A DNA stretch of 64,000 nt, taken from positions 2,046,001 through 2,110,000 of the forward strand of contig OY761822.1 in assembly GCA_963664945.1 (NCBI GenBank). The letters are read 5' to 3'. This document shows positions 15,863 through 25,762 of this stretch, piece by piece. Position numbers and translations under genes: made by a program. Position 1 is the first letter of the stretch; the number at the start of each line of letters is the position of its first letter. The stretch comes from UBA6522 sp963664945 (lineage in GTDB: Bacteria; Pseudomonadota; Gammaproteobacteria; Steroidobacterales; Rariloculaceae). The notes beneath the pieces were generated by a model. That model searched no databases. It was not told the origin of the DNA and saw nothing but the letters and a program-made list of their open reading frames with translations.

Positions 15863-18139
15863 CTAAGGAGCCGCTCCCGCGTTCAGTTCGTCCAGTAGCG
15901 CTCGAGCCGTGGTGTCCGCCGGCGAAAGCTCAAGCAATCGCTCGGCATACAGGCGCGCCTCATTGATGTCGCCTCCATCGCGGTGAATCGTCGCCAGGGC
16001 GACGACGGTTTCGCGATAGCCGGGAAAGCGCGCATGGGCTTCGCGCAGTTGTTGAAGAGCTGCCGCCCGTTCGCCGGTGGAATTCAGGGCGATGCCGATC
16101 ACGTATTGGTAGTAGGGCTCGTCGGGCGCAAGGGCGGCGGCGCTCCGGAGAGCTTCCATGGCCGCCGGAATCTGACCCGAACGAACCAGCGACAATCCCA
16201 GGGCGAAATGCCCGCTGGGATCCTCCGCGTTGTTCTCTACGGCTTCGCGCAACAGCGCCTCCGCTTCTTCTTCGCGCCCGTAGCGGCGCAACAGGTCGGC
16301 GAGATTGATGTACGCGGCGGTGAACCAGGGCGCTCGTGCGATAGTGGCTTCGAATGCCTCCGTCGCTTCTTCCAGACGGCCCAGTTGAGCGAGCGTGCTG
16401 GCCGAGTTGAAGAGTCCCTCCGCGCGATCGGAATTGAAGCGCTGCGCGGCCCGGTATTCCACAAGCGCCGCGTCGAGGTCGCTGCGCCGGCGTTCGCTCA
16501 GTTGCTCCTCCGATCCCAGCAGGACCCTGGCCGCCGCCAGGCGCAACGCACGCAGCGGGTGTGTCAGGAAGCGCTGGGCGAAACCGGCGCGGTCTTCTGG
16601 ATTCAGGTTCTGGAGAAGGTCCACGGCAGCCAGCTGCACCAGCGGGTCGTCGTTCTGGAACACCGGTTCCACCGTCCGCAGGGCCCGGTCGTCCAGCTGG
16701 GCCGCCAGCAGGCTCACCGCGGTGGCGCGAACGATGGCCGGTGCCGTGGAATCGTTCACCAGGGCATTCAGGCGGGGGCCGCGGTCGCCGGCCCACTGGC
16801 GCGCAGCATGGATGGCCTCTGCGTAATGTGGTGTGCCGGAGCGGCCCTCCGGGAACCAGGCGGCGACGGTATCCGCGGCCCACTGCGCGCCTTCGGCCTG
16901 GTGGCAACCACCGCAGGCGTCGGGCGTGCCGATTGACACCGAAAGGTCGGGCCGAGGCACCCGGAAACTGTGGTCGCGGCGCGGGTCGACCACCATGTAG
17001 GTTTCCGCGGGCATGTGGCAGTCCACGCAGGCCGTACCGGCTCCGTCGCCGGGGTGATGATGGTGCTGCGGACCGAAATAGGCGCTGGCCTGGTGGCATT
17101 GACCGCATAGCGCATTGCCCTCGACGCGCAACTCCGCGCTGTGGGGCTCATGGCAGTCGCTGCAAGTGACCCCGGCCGTGTGCATCGGGCTTTGCAGGAA
17201 AGAGCCGTAGACGTAGACCTCATCCTGAATCTGGCCGTCGGCATGGTAGAGCCCCGCGTCCAGTAGCGAGGGTTGGAAACCGTCCAGCAGCGGATCGCCA
17301 GGATGGAAGTCGTCAGTGAACTGGCTGCGGCGCGAGTGGCACTGAGCGCAGGTTTCAAGTTCCGTACGATCTTCCAGCGGCGGCACGCGCTGGGCGATGA
17401 CCGCGCCTTCGGGAAACTGCCACTGGCCGGAAGCGGCCGGCAAGCTCAAGGGCATGTCCTCCGGCGCCTGAACGTGCAGCGAGCCCGGCCCGTGGCAGGC
17501 TTCGCAGTCCACATCGATGCTGGAGAATGTCGTTTCGAACCGGTCTTCTTCCGGGGAATAGTTCTTTTCCAGATTGGTCGAGTGGCACTCGGCGCAGGTG
17601 CTGTTCCAGTTGTAGAGCATGCCGGTCCAGTGCAGCGGGTCCTCATGGTCCACGGCCTCGTCCGGATAGAGGTGGAACCAGCGCTGCCCGCCTTCGTCCG
17701 GCGGACGCGAGTCCCAGGCGACATTGAGGACCTGGAAGCGGCCGTCGGGAAACTCGGCAAGGTATTGCTGCAGAGGCTCCGTCCCGAATGCGTGCGTGAT
17801 ATCGAACTCGGCGAGCGCCCCGTCGGGGCCGTCAGTACGCACACGGTAGACGCCGTCCCGGACGAAGAACTCACTGGTGATGCCGTTGTAGGTGAACTGC
17901 GCATTGTTGAAATCGCCGCTGATCGAAGCCGGACTCGCCGCGGCCATCGCCAGGTCGTGATGCGACCCCCGCCAGAGTTCGGCTTCGGCCATGTGGCAGG
18001 CGGTACACAGTTGGCCGCCGACGTAGTCCGCCCGGGCCTCGACGGCGGTTTCGCCCGCTGCCGTAGGCTCTTCGGTGGTACAGCCAACCAGCAGGGCCGC
18101 TGCGAGCACTGTCACCCATGGAAGCGGTTGTGCAATCAT
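15863..18139 (-). CDS. Octahaem c-type cytochrome lipoprotein with C-terminal TPRs
   Basis: A 758-residue protein. The start at ATG 18139 gives a lipoprotein signal (MIAQPLPWVTVLAAALLVGC). There are eight CXXCH haem sites: CTACH, CAECH, CEACH, CAQCH, CSDCH, CGQCH, CVDCH and CGGCH, all in the first ~400 residues. A HEAT-like stretch (VRATAVSLLAAQLDD) and about five TPRs follow (EGLFNSASTLAQLGRLEEAT, AAYINLADLLRRYGREEEAE and on). This fits periplasmic multihaem proteins that pass or store electrons, tethered to the outer membrane; TPRs suggest a protein partner. The electron donor and acceptor are not evident from neighbours. Confidence 0.85.
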   Translation of the reverse strand: MIAQPLPWVTVLAAALLVGCTTEEPTAAGETAVEARADYVGGQLCTACHMAEAELWRGSHHDLAMAAASPASISGDFNNAQFTYNGITSEFFVRDGVYRVRTDGPDGALAEFDITHAFGTEPLQQYLAEFPDGRFQVLNVAWDSRPPDEGGQRWFHLYPDEAVDHEDPLHWTGMLYNWNSTCAECHSTNLEKNYSPEEDRFETTFSSIDVDCEACHGPGSLHVQAPEDMPLSLPAASGQWQFPEGAVIAQRVPPLEDRTELETCAQCHSRRSQFTDDFHPGDPLLDGFQPSLLDAGLYHADGQIQDEVYVYGSFLQSPMHTAGVTCSDCHEPHSAELRVEGNALCGQCHQASAYFGPQHHHHPGDGAGTACVDCHMPAETYMVVDPRRDHSFRVPRPDLSVSIGTPDACGGCHQAEGAQWAADTVAAWFPEGRSGTPHYAEAIHAARQWAGDRGPRLNALVNDSTAPAIVRATAVSLLAAQLDDRALRTVEPVFQNDDPLVQLAAVDLLQNLNPEDRAGFAQRFLTHPLRALRLAAARVLLGSEEQLSERRRSDLDAALVEYRAAQRFNSDRAEGLFNSASTLAQLGRLEEATEAFEATIARAPWFTAAYINLADLLRRYGREEEAEALLREAVENNAEDPSGHFALGLSLVRSGQIPAAMEALRSAAALAPDEPYYQYVIGIALNSTGERAAALQQLREAHARFPGYRETVVALATIHRDGGDINEARLYAERLLELSPADTTARALLDELNAGAAP

Positions 18140-18193
18140 GGCCGGTGGGACGCCGAATGCGCGGGTTGAGGGCATATCAGCGACCGGTCTCAG

Positions 18194-18424
18194 TCAGAGT
18201 GGCGGGCGCTGACGTCGTTTGAAAAAATCGTAAACGTAGCCGGCAATGCCGACCCCGGCGATCAGGTTTCCGATCTGGGAACCGGATGTCGCGAACTCGA
18301 CGATGATTCCGACGACGATAAGAGCGAGGCTGACTACTCTCAAATTCAGGGACAAATTCAAGGCTGGACTCCCGGACCGTTGCAGTTGGGCCAGGTTCTC
18401 CGGCCCATGCGGTCCTTGTTGCAT
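18194..18424 (-). CDS. Small two-helix membrane protein, unknown function
   Basis: A 76-residue protein. Two hydrophobic segments, LRVVSLALIVVGIIVEF and IGNLIAGVGIAGYVYDFF, are followed by a basic KRRQRPP end, so the C-terminus is probably cytoplasmic. It lies between the cytochrome and the divergent EamA gene. I do not recognise the family. ATG 18424 and an upstream TTG at 18430 are both possible starts. Confidence 0.5.
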   Translation of the reverse strand: MQQGPHGPENLAQLQRSGSPALNLSLNLRVVSLALIVVGIIVEFATSGSQIGNLIAGVGIAGYVYDFFKRRQRPPL

Positions 18425-18453
18425 CAGCAACGTTTCTAACAGACCCTAGTGCG

Positions 18454-19311
18454 GTGCTCAAGGCTCGCGTTCAACTGATCATCGGCGCGCTGCTGTTTTC
18501 GACGGGCGGCGTGGCCATCAAGGCGGCGACGCTGACGGGGTGGCAGGTGTCCTGTTTTCGCAGCCTGCTGGGAGGACTCGTCATCCTCCTGGTGATCCCT
18601 CGGGCACGTCAGGGCTTCACGTGGCGATCGCTGGTCGTGGCGGTTCCGTTCGCCGCTACCTTTACGCTTTTCACGCTGGCCAACAAGCTGACAACGGCGG
18701 CCAATGCCATGTTCCTGCAGGAAACGGCGCCGTTCTACGTGCTGCTGCTGGGACCGCTTCTGCTGGGCGAACGTATCGTCCGGCGCGACCTGGCCTTCAT
18801 GGCCGCCCTGGTTGCGGGGCTGGCGCTGATCCTCGGTTCGGTTCGCGAGCCCCTGGACACGGCGCCCAATCCGCAAATGGGCAATCTGCTGGGCGCGTTG
18901 ACCGGTGTCGCGTGGGCACTCACCCTGACGGGGCTGCGCTGGCTCGCATCCCGCTCCGGGTCCGGCAGGGACCAGCCGGAGACCGCGGTCGTGGCGGGAT
19001 GCCTTCTCGCCGCCGCGGCGGCTGGTTTTTTCGCTCTCCCGCTCGGCGGCACCAGTAGCCTCGACTGGCTTGTCATCGCCTACCTGGGAGTCTTCCAGAT
19101 CGGTCTGGCGTACTTCTTCGTCACCCGGAGCATGAGGCGGTTGCCGGTGATCGAGGTTTCGCTGCTGCTCCTGGTGGAACCGGCGTTCACCCCGGTATGG
19201 GCTTGGCTGGTATTGGCCGAGAACCCCGGCGCGCCCGCCATCCTCGGCGGAGCCGTGATCATCCTGGCGATCGGGCTCTACTCGCTGCTTCGCGGGCCCG
19301 AAACAGCGTAA
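18454..19311 (+). CDS. EamA/DMT-family transporter
   Basis: A 285-residue protein with about ten hydrophobic segments and the two repeated EamA halves. The first has IIGALLFSTGGVAIK and LQETAPFYVLLLGPLLLGERI, the second AYFFVTRSMRRLPV and LLLVEPAFTPVWAWLVLAENP; the paired Glu/Pro positions before 'LGE' and 'LAE' are typical. A likely inner-membrane metabolite exporter; substrate unknown. The start is GTG 18454. Confidence 0.9.
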   Translation: MLKARVQLIIGALLFSTGGVAIKAATLTGWQVSCFRSLLGGLVILLVIPRARQGFTWRSLVVAVPFAATFTLFTLANKLTTAANAMFLQETAPFYVLLLGPLLLGERIVRRDLAFMAALVAGLALILGSVREPLDTAPNPQMGNLLGALTGVAWALTLTGLRWLASRSGSGRDQPETAVVAGCLLAAAAAGFFALPLGGTSSLDWLVIAYLGVFQIGLAYFFVTRSMRRLPVIEVSLLLLVEPAFTPVWAWLVLAENPGAPAILGGAVIILAIGLYSLLRGPETA

Positions 19312-19345
19312 CCCCCGGGCTTGGGCAATTGCGGATGTCAGCCCC

Positions 19346-19362
19346 GCGCCCTGTATGGGCGC
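19346..19362. terminator. Short hairpin between convergent genes
   Basis: GCGCCC-TGTAT-GGGCGC forms a 6-bp GC stem between the ends of the EamA and DUF6152 genes. There is no T-run on either side, so intrinsic termination is only suggested by position. Confidence 0.3.
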
Positions 19363-19405
19363 CTCAGCCCCGAGTGTATCCTTCAGCGAGCGACGGTGCG
19401 CGAGG

Positions 19406-20506
19406 CTACGCGCCCGGAACTTCCAGAAACTCGTCCTTCAGTTCCACGCAGGCATACGGCTCGAAAGGCACATCGGAAGGATAGACCGTATCCTGGCCGG
19501 TATATTGCCCGACGAAATAGCGTGGATCTTCCGCGGTGTAGCTTCGAATGAGCCCCTGGGTCTCGGCGTCGTAGGTGAAGCGTTCCACGATGTGCAGGTC
19601 TTCGCTGTGCGGAACGAGCCCGCCCGGGCCGGCGACGATGAACCCTTCCTCGAACCCGACCGTGTCGACGATCAGCGCGCCATCCTCCCAGCGCCCGATG
19701 GAGTGACCGGCGCGGCCTGGAACGATGTCGTCGGGATGTTCATCCAGATCAATCCTGATCGTTCGGACGATGTCCATGAACCCGTACCTGAGCGTGATTT
19801 CATCGTCAGTCTGGACAATTTCGTTGACGTGCTGATTGAACTGCCAGTCGAACAGGATATTGACCGCCATGCAGTGGTAGCGCGGATTGTCCTCCTGGTG
19901 GGTCAGCCCCGCGATGGCCGCCCGCCCGGCATCCGTCAACTCGAGCGCAGGTCCGCCGCCGCCCATTCCCGGCGCTCCCATTCCCGGCGCTCCCATTCCC
20001 GGAGCTCCCATGGCCGGGGCCATTCCGCCGCCGGCCGCGCCGCCCTGGGGATTGCGTTGCGGCGCGGCCCACGTGCCCGATAGCTCGAGTCGCCCCGCGA
20101 CAAGCCGTTCAGCCCGGCCGGTGGGCGCGTCGATTTCCCGGCGCTGTTCATCGCGCTGCAGCACACTACCGTCGGCAAGAACGACGGATCCAAGCGCGCA
20201 GGCGTGAGGCTCAAGCCGACCCTGACTCCCGGTAACGGTGATCGTCCCGCCGATCGGGAACAGGTCTTCGGTCCAGCCGGCACGGCGCAGGAGGGAACCC
20301 GCCGTCAACTGGCAGCGCCACGGAGTGACCGAGCCATCGGACTCGGTGACGTCGAAATAAATGTAACCGTGCGGATTGACGAAGCGGACTTCGGTCACGG
20401 CGCCGGTGACCTCGACCTGCTGCGACGCATCGAATTGTCCGGGGCCATGGTGGGCAAGGGCTGCCCACGGCACGACCGACAATATAAGGCAGTACGTGAA
20501 TCTCAT
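19406..20506 (-). CDS. DUF6152 family secreted protein
   Basis: A 366-residue protein with a signal peptide (MRFTYCLILSVVPWAALA, then HHGPGQFD). The mature start with an early His-His and the FVNPHGYIYFDV segment mark DUF6152. A low-complexity loop contains GAPGM three times in a row plus a GMGGGG stretch, and a second part resembles beta-rich lipocalin-like or YceI-like proteins (IVDTVGFEEGF, HIVERFTYD). Function is unknown; location is periplasmic or outer surface. It is divergent from the metallo-beta-lactamase-fold gene, with about 205 bp between them. Confidence 0.8.
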   Translation of the reverse strand: MRFTYCLILSVVPWAALAHHGPGQFDASQQVEVTGAVTEVRFVNPHGYIYFDVTESDGSVTPWRCQLTAGSLLRRAGWTEDLFPIGGTITVTGSQGRLEPHACALGSVVLADGSVLQRDEQRREIDAPTGRAERLVAGRLELSGTWAAPQRNPQGGAAGGGMAPAMGAPGMGAPGMGAPGMGGGGPALELTDAGRAAIAGLTHQEDNPRYHCMAVNILFDWQFNQHVNEIVQTDDEITLRYGFMDIVRTIRIDLDEHPDDIVPGRAGHSIGRWEDGALIVDTVGFEEGFIVAGPGGLVPHSEDLHIVERFTYDAETQGLIRSYTAEDPRYFVGQYTGQDTVYPSDVPFEPYACVELKDEFLEVPGA

Positions 20507-20711
20507 GTTGGTCTCCCGGAACGAACCGCTGGTTGAATCGGCGGTTTATTCTGCATGTCGGACAAGGATCTGGCGTTTGTGCCCGACCATCTTCTCACAA
20601 CATGCTCCGGACTGCAGAGACCGGCTCGATGCGCACGACCAATGCGTACCGGCAGCGATTTCAAATAGAATGGATACACAGGGCGGGCCACGCCACGATC
20701 CGGAGGCTGAC

Positions 20712-22328
20712 ATGAAAACAAGAAATCTGATTGCTCTGCTGGGGCTCTTGCCGTTGCCGGCATCCCACTCGCTGGGCCAGGAATTTCCTCCGGGATTCCT
20801 GGATCCCGAGCCCATCCTGCAGGCGGCGGAGGCGGCCATCGGTGCCGACAGACTGAGCTGCGTAACCCTTGCAGGCTCGGGCTACAGCGGCCTGGTGGGG
20901 CAGCAGCGTCTCAACGGTTACAACGTCGACTGGCCCCGCGGCGAGTTGAACAACTACACCCGGATGATGAACTGGGAGACCGGCGTCATGCTGGAGACGT
21001 TCGACCGCCCGCCCGGGCAGAACCCCGCTTCGTGGAAGTACGGACAGGGCTGGGTCGGCGGGACCCCGGTACAACAGCACTCCCGGCAATCGTTCATGGT
21101 CAACGGCGAGTACGGCTGGCATCAGGATGGTCCCGAGGCCGAACCGGTGGCTGCCAGCCCCGAAGATGCGGCCAACTGGCAACTTGACATGTGGCTCAAC
21201 CCGCACGGTTTCCTGAAGGCGGCGCGGCTGCCGGGCGCCAACCCCGTCGCGGCGTGGCGCTGGGAGTTGGGGGAGATGGGCCGCGACGGTCCCACGGCGA
21301 CGCCGGAAAAGGTCAGGATCGTTTCCATCACGCTACTTGGCAAGTACCGCGTCGATGCGACGGTCAACAGCGAAAATCTGCTCCAGCGCATCCATACCTG
21401 GGTGCCCGATTCGGTGCTTGGGGACTTCAACTACGAACACGAATTCTTCAACGACAGCTATGCCGACCTGGGCGACGGCGTTCGCTTCCCGATCCGCTGG
21501 CATTCCCATCAGGGCTGGGACGACAACTATCAGGCGCAGAGCATCAACGCCGGACACAACGCCTTCGGCGGTGAATTCGAAGACATCCAGGCGAATCATT
21601 GCCCGGACCCGGTCACCGTCCCCGACTCGGTGCGCGAGGCCAGTTTCGGGATTACCGTCGAGACCGAAGAGATAGCGGACGGCGTGTATCTGCTGGGCGG
21701 TTCCTCCCACAACAGCGTCGCCGTCGAGTTCGAGAACTTCATCGCGGTCGTCGAGGCGCCGTTGAGCGAACAGCGCAGTCTGGCCGTCATCGAAGAAGTG
21801 GTCCGGCTCGTCCCCGACAAGCCGATCCGGTTCCTGGTCAATACCCACCAGCACCACGATCACATCGGCGGTATACGCACCTACATGCATATCGGGGCAA
21901 CGATCGTCACGCACAGGCTGAATTACGACTTCTATACGCGCGACGTGCTCAACTACGCTCAACGCACGCTGCTTCCGGACATGGTCTCGTTGTGGCCGCC
22001 TACGGAACTGGCGGAAGGCTACTACTACGAGCGCTACACGGAGAACTACGTGATCGGCGATGGCGAGCGCAGCATGCACCTCTCCTACGTGCACCCGCTC
22101 GAGCATGTCGATGGCATGACGATCGCCTACCTGCCCGACGAGGGCATTCTGATCGAGGCGGATCTCTACGACACTCACGTGCCGCCGCCGGCCGAAGCCA
22201 CGAATGCCAATCGGGGCCTCTTCAACCAGGTGGAGCGATTGGGACTGGATGTCTCGACGATCGTGCCCATTCACGGCCGGCCGGCAGCGTGGAGCGACTT
22301 TCTGGAGATTCCGGGTCTGGCCGAGTAG
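20712..22328 (+). CDS. Secreted metallo-beta-lactamase-fold hydrolase
   Basis: A 538-residue protein. I chose ATG 20712, which gives a signal peptide (MKTRNLIALLGLLPLPASHS). The first ~290 residues are a beta-rich domain without a recognised motif. The C-terminal part is an MBL fold: metal motif NTHQHHDHIGG (HXHXDH), then HPLEHVDGMTI, LIEADLYDTH and a final IVPIHGRP. The substrate is unknown; the domain layout resembles periplasmic lactonase- or quinoprotein-relay-like MBL proteins only loosely. Confidence 0.88.
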   Translation: MKTRNLIALLGLLPLPASHSLGQEFPPGFLDPEPILQAAEAAIGADRLSCVTLAGSGYSGLVGQQRLNGYNVDWPRGELNNYTRMMNWETGVMLETFDRPPGQNPASWKYGQGWVGGTPVQQHSRQSFMVNGEYGWHQDGPEAEPVAASPEDAANWQLDMWLNPHGFLKAARLPGANPVAAWRWELGEMGRDGPTATPEKVRIVSITLLGKYRVDATVNSENLLQRIHTWVPDSVLGDFNYEHEFFNDSYADLGDGVRFPIRWHSHQGWDDNYQAQSINAGHNAFGGEFEDIQANHCPDPVTVPDSVREASFGITVETEEIADGVYLLGGSSHNSVAVEFENFIAVVEAPLSEQRSLAVIEEVVRLVPDKPIRFLVNTHQHHDHIGGIRTYMHIGATIVTHRLNYDFYTRDVLNYAQRTLLPDMVSLWPPTELAEGYYYERYTENYVIGDGERSMHLSYVHPLEHVDGMTIAYLPDEGILIEADLYDTHVPPPAEATNANRGLFNQVERLGLDVSTIVPIHGRPAAWSDFLEIPGLAE

Positions 22329-22507
22329 GGCCTGTTACCCCGCGCCGAGAAACGCACTGCGCGGCAGTGGCAGGAGCCCTTCAGGAGCATCGGCCTCTCC
22401 GTTGCCGTCGCCTTGCGCGCATTGTATCGCGCAATCGAGATCCCTCCGCCATGCCCGCAGGAGGCGATTCCGGTATGATCCGCCGCCTACTTGTACGGAG
22501 GCGCTCC

Positions 22508-23659
22508 ATGGGCTTCACGACAAAACAGATTCACGCCGGAGTCGAACCGGACGCGGCAACCGGCGCGATCCTCACGCCGATCTACCAGTCGACGACCTTC
22601 GTTCAGCCGTCGGTGGACGAGTACCTGTCCAGGGGCTATTCCTATTCCCGTAGCGGCAATCCAACCGTGCGCGCGCTGGAAACGAAGCTCAACGCACTGG
22701 AGGAGGGTTTTGACTGCACCTGTCATGCGACCGGAATGGCCGCTATCCAGGTGGTCATGCAGGCCTGCCTCAATGCAGGCGACCATGCCATCGTTTCCGA
22801 TGTCGCCTACGGCGGCACCTACCGGCTGGCCACCAAGGTGTTCAGCCGCTTCGGCGTGGAGTTCAGTTTCGTGAACACCGCGGATGCCGCCGAAGTGGAA
22901 GCGGCGATCAAGCCGAATACCCGCCTGATTCTCACCGAGACGCCCGCCAATCCGAACCTGAAGCTCACCGACATCCGGGCGGTGTCGGAGGTCGCCCGGG
23001 CACGGAAAATCCCCCACGCAGTGGACAATACGTTTCTGACGCCGTACTACCAGCGGCCGCTGGAACTGGGCGCGGATATCTCCATTCACAGCACGACCAA
23101 GTACTTCGACGGTCACAACGCGACCGTGGGCGGCGCCGTGATCGCGGCTACCGAAGCCCTGGATGAAGCCATCCGGTTCATACAGAACGCCAGCGGCGTG
23201 ATCATGTCGCCGTGGGTGGCCTGGCTGACGCTCCAGGGCATCAAGACGCTCTCCATCCGGATGGAGCGGCAGTCGGCCAATGCGCTGGCCATCGCGCAAT
23301 TCCTGGAGTCGCACCCCAAGGTGTCGCAGGTCGCCTATCCCGGCCTGCCCTCGTTCCCGCAGCACGATCTGGCCAGCCGCCAGGCGACCGGTTTCGGCGC
23401 CATGCTCTGGTTCGAGGTCCAGGGCGGCGTCAGCGTCGGCAAGCGGCTCATGGACTCCGTACGCCTGTGCACCCTGGCGGAAAACCTCGGGTCCGTGGAG
23501 ACGCTCGTCACACACCCCGTGACCATGACCCACGCCGATGTGGAGAAGGCGGAGCGCGAGCGGGTCGGCATCAGCGATGGACTGGTGCGGCTCTCCGTGG
23601 GCCTTGAGGATGTGGAAGATCTGATCGACGATCTCGACCAGGCGCTGGACCACGTGTAG
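22508..23659 (+). CDS. Trans-sulfuration PLP enzyme (cystathionine gamma-synthase / methionine gamma-lyase type)
   Basis: A 383-residue Cys/Met-metabolism PLP enzyme. The PLP lysine is Lys198 in HSTTKYFDGH; the phosphate-binding YSRSGNPTVRALE and catalytic Tyr-containing DVAYGGTYRL are present. It ends SVGLEDVEDLIDDL as usual. Start ATG 22508 follows GGAGG, and the long open frame upstream is in another gene. Cystathionine gamma-lyase and O-succinylhomoserine sulfhydrylase are also possible; sequence reading cannot separate them. Confidence 0.92.
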   Translation: MGFTTKQIHAGVEPDAATGAILTPIYQSTTFVQPSVDEYLSRGYSYSRSGNPTVRALETKLNALEEGFDCTCHATGMAAIQVVMQACLNAGDHAIVSDVAYGGTYRLATKVFSRFGVEFSFVNTADAAEVEAAIKPNTRLILTETPANPNLKLTDIRAVSEVARARKIPHAVDNTFLTPYYQRPLELGADISIHSTTKYFDGHNATVGGAVIAATEALDEAIRFIQNASGVIMSPWVAWLTLQGIKTLSIRMERQSANALAIAQFLESHPKVSQVAYPGLPSFPQHDLASRQATGFGAMLWFEVQGGVSVGKRLMDSVRLCTLAENLGSVETLVTHPVTMTHADVEKAERERVGISDGLVRLSVGLEDVEDLIDDLDQALDHV

Positions 23660-23668
23660 GAGCCGGCC

Positions 23669-24463
23669 ATGCGCGTGGCCGAGATCAGGATTTATCCCAT
23701 CAAGTCCTGCGGCGGGATTTCGGTCGCCGGCGCGGACGTTGAGCCGCGCGGGTTGGCCGGCGACAGGCGCTACATGCTGGTGGACGGGCGGGGCCGGTTT
23801 CTGACCCAGCGCGAGCATCCACGCATGGCGAGGATTCGGGTTCACGAAGCTGGCGAGGGCTGGGTCGTTGAAGCGCCGGGGCAGGAGGCACTGGCGTTGC
23901 CGGCGGGACTGCCGCCGGGTCCGCGGCGAGCGGTCACCGTCTGGGGCGACACCCTAGAGCTGAGCGAGGCGAATGCTGCGGTCAACCGCTGGTTCAGCGC
24001 CGCGTTGGAGTTGCCCTGCCGACTGGTGCACATGTCCGATGGGCACTTGCGGCGCCTCAGGCCCGGCCGAGGCGGAGACGACGATCAGGTGAGCCTGGCC
24101 GATGGCGCCCCGGTGCTGTTGACGGCCACGGCGTCGCTGGCGCAACTCAACGAGCGGTTGCCGAGGCCCGTCGGAATGGTGAACTTTCGTCCCAACCTGG
24201 TTGCCGAAACTGTCACGGCTTTCGAGGAAGACCGGTGGGGGCGAATCCGGGCCGGTGAGGCCGAGTTCGACGTGGCGTGGGCCTGCACCCGCTGCGTGCT
24301 GACGACGATCGATCCGGATACTGCGGAGAAGGACCCCGATCAAGAGCCCATCCGCACCCTGAAAACGTTCCGCCGCGGCCCGGAGGGCGTGATGTTCGGC
24401 CAGAACCTGATTCCCCGCCGGCTGGGTGCGGTGAGCGTCGGCGACCGCATCGATATAATTTGA
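23669..24463 (+). CDS. MOSC-domain protein (YcbX-like)
   Basis: A 264-residue protein. An N-terminal MOSC_N barrel (IRIYPIKSCGG, RGLAGDRRYMLVD) is followed by the MOSC domain with FRPNLVAE and the conserved molybdenum-ligand Cys in ACTRCVLTTID. It binds molybdenum cofactor and would act in reduction of N-hydroxylated compounds or cofactor handling. It starts nine bases after the PLP enzyme with AGGAGC ahead of it, so the two are probably co-transcribed. Confidence 0.9.
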   Translation: MRVAEIRIYPIKSCGGISVAGADVEPRGLAGDRRYMLVDGRGRFLTQREHPRMARIRVHEAGEGWVVEAPGQEALALPAGLPPGPRRAVTVWGDTLELSEANAAVNRWFSAALELPCRLVHMSDGHLRRLRPGRGGDDDQVSLADGAPVLLTATASLAQLNERLPRPVGMVNFRPNLVAETVTAFEEDRWGRIRAGEAEFDVAWACTRCVLTTIDPDTAEKDPDQEPIRTLKTFRRGPEGVMFGQNLIPRRLGAVSVGDRIDII

Positions 24464-24573
24464 CGGATTTCGAGGGGCTGGCGGGCCGCCGGTCCCGGTC
24501 GAACGCGGGATCCTGCCCGAGGCGGAAACCGGCCAAGGCGGGGGCGGCCCGGCGAAACGAAGGACCTGGCGAC

Positions 24574-25743
24574 ATGAAGAAGGAAACGCGTATTACGCAT
24601 CAGCCGAGGGTCAACCTGCCCCGAGGCAACGAGGCGCTGGTCGAGCCCGTATACCGCTCGGTGAAATTCACGTACGAGGATATCGCCTCGTCGTTGACGC
24701 CCGAAGCCCGCGACGAAGGGTTCGAATACACCCGCGACGCCAATCCCACCACTCGGCAGTTGGAACGATTGGTGGCGGAACTGCAGGGCCGCGATGATGC
24801 CGTCTGCGTCTCCACGGGAATGGCCTCCGCCTGGCTGGCAGTGCTCGGCAACCTGGGCGCCGGCGACCGCATCGTCTGCTTTCTGGAGTCCTATCGGCCG
24901 ATTCGCGCCATGGTCCGGCAACGACTTTCCCGCCTGGGAATCGACCATACGCTGTTGAGCGTGCACGACCTGCAGGGCATGGAGGAGGTCTTCGCCGCCG
25001 ACGATACAAGGTGTCTGATTTTCGAGGCGCCCACCAACCCGATGGTGCAGGTACCGGATATCGGCGCGATCACTGCGCTGGCCCGCGAGCACGGCGTGGT
25101 CACCGTGCTCGACAACACCTTCGGTGGGTTGCACAACCACGGGCAGTTCGCGATCGACTACTACATCCACAGCCTGACCAAATACGCCAGCGGTCACGGG
25201 GATGTGATGGGCGGTGCGGTGATCGCCGACCGGGAGCGGCTCAGGGACCTCAAGCCGCTGGCCACGAACATGGGTGCGACGCTGGATCCGGGCGCAGCCT
25301 TTCTGATCCTCCGCGGTTTGCGGACCTACGCGTTGCGTTACAGCCGTCACTCGGAAAGCGCGTTGACACTGGCCGAATTCCTGAATGGGCATTCCCGGGT
25401 CGAGCGGGTCTACTATCCGGGGTTGGCGGGCGACCCGGGCCACGAACTGGCCTCGAAACAGATGGACGGCTACGGCGGTGTCCTGAGTTTCGACCTGAAC
25501 GGCGACGGGGAGCGGGCGTGGAAGTTCATCGACGCGCTGCAGTTGTTTGCAACGGTCGCGAGCATCGGCTCCACGGAGTCGCTGGTCGCCCCTGCCAAGC
25601 TGTATTTTGCGGGCGACCTGAGCGAGGATGAATGCACACGGGCTGGCATCCGCGACAACACCGTTCGCCTAGCGGTCGGCCTGGAAGATCCCGGCGACCT
25701 CCTCGCCGACCTGGAGCAGGCCTTCTCGGCGGCCTTCGGCTGA
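24574..25743 (+). CDS. Trans-sulfuration PLP enzyme, second copy
   Basis: A 389-residue Cys/Met-metabolism PLP enzyme, clearly diverged from the one at 22508. The PLP lysine is Lys203 in HSLTKYASGHG; YTRDANPTTRQLE replaces the usual YSRxxNPT. It ends RLAVGLEDPGDLLADLEQAF. Likely a cystathionine beta-lyase- or gamma-synthase-type enzyme. ATG 24574 is taken as the start; the 110 bp before it contain GC-rich sequence with no riboswitch that I can recognise. Confidence 0.9.
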   Translation: MKKETRITHQPRVNLPRGNEALVEPVYRSVKFTYEDIASSLTPEARDEGFEYTRDANPTTRQLERLVAELQGRDDAVCVSTGMASAWLAVLGNLGAGDRIVCFLESYRPIRAMVRQRLSRLGIDHTLLSVHDLQGMEEVFAADDTRCLIFEAPTNPMVQVPDIGAITALAREHGVVTVLDNTFGGLHNHGQFAIDYYIHSLTKYASGHGDVMGGAVIADRERLRDLKPLATNMGATLDPGAAFLILRGLRTYALRYSRHSESALTLAEFLNGHSRVERVYYPGLAGDPGHELASKQMDGYGGVLSFDLNGDGERAWKFIDALQLFATVASIGSTESLVAPAKLYFAGDLSEDECTRAGIRDNTVRLAVGLEDPGDLLADLEQAFSAAFG

Positions 25744-25762
25744 CGCGGGGGGTTGGCAGACC

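Noticed and set aside
24464..24573. Possible riboswitch ahead of the second PLP enzyme
   Set aside because: The region is GC-rich with several possible stems, but no conserved core of SAM, SAH or cobalamin riboswitches could be matched.
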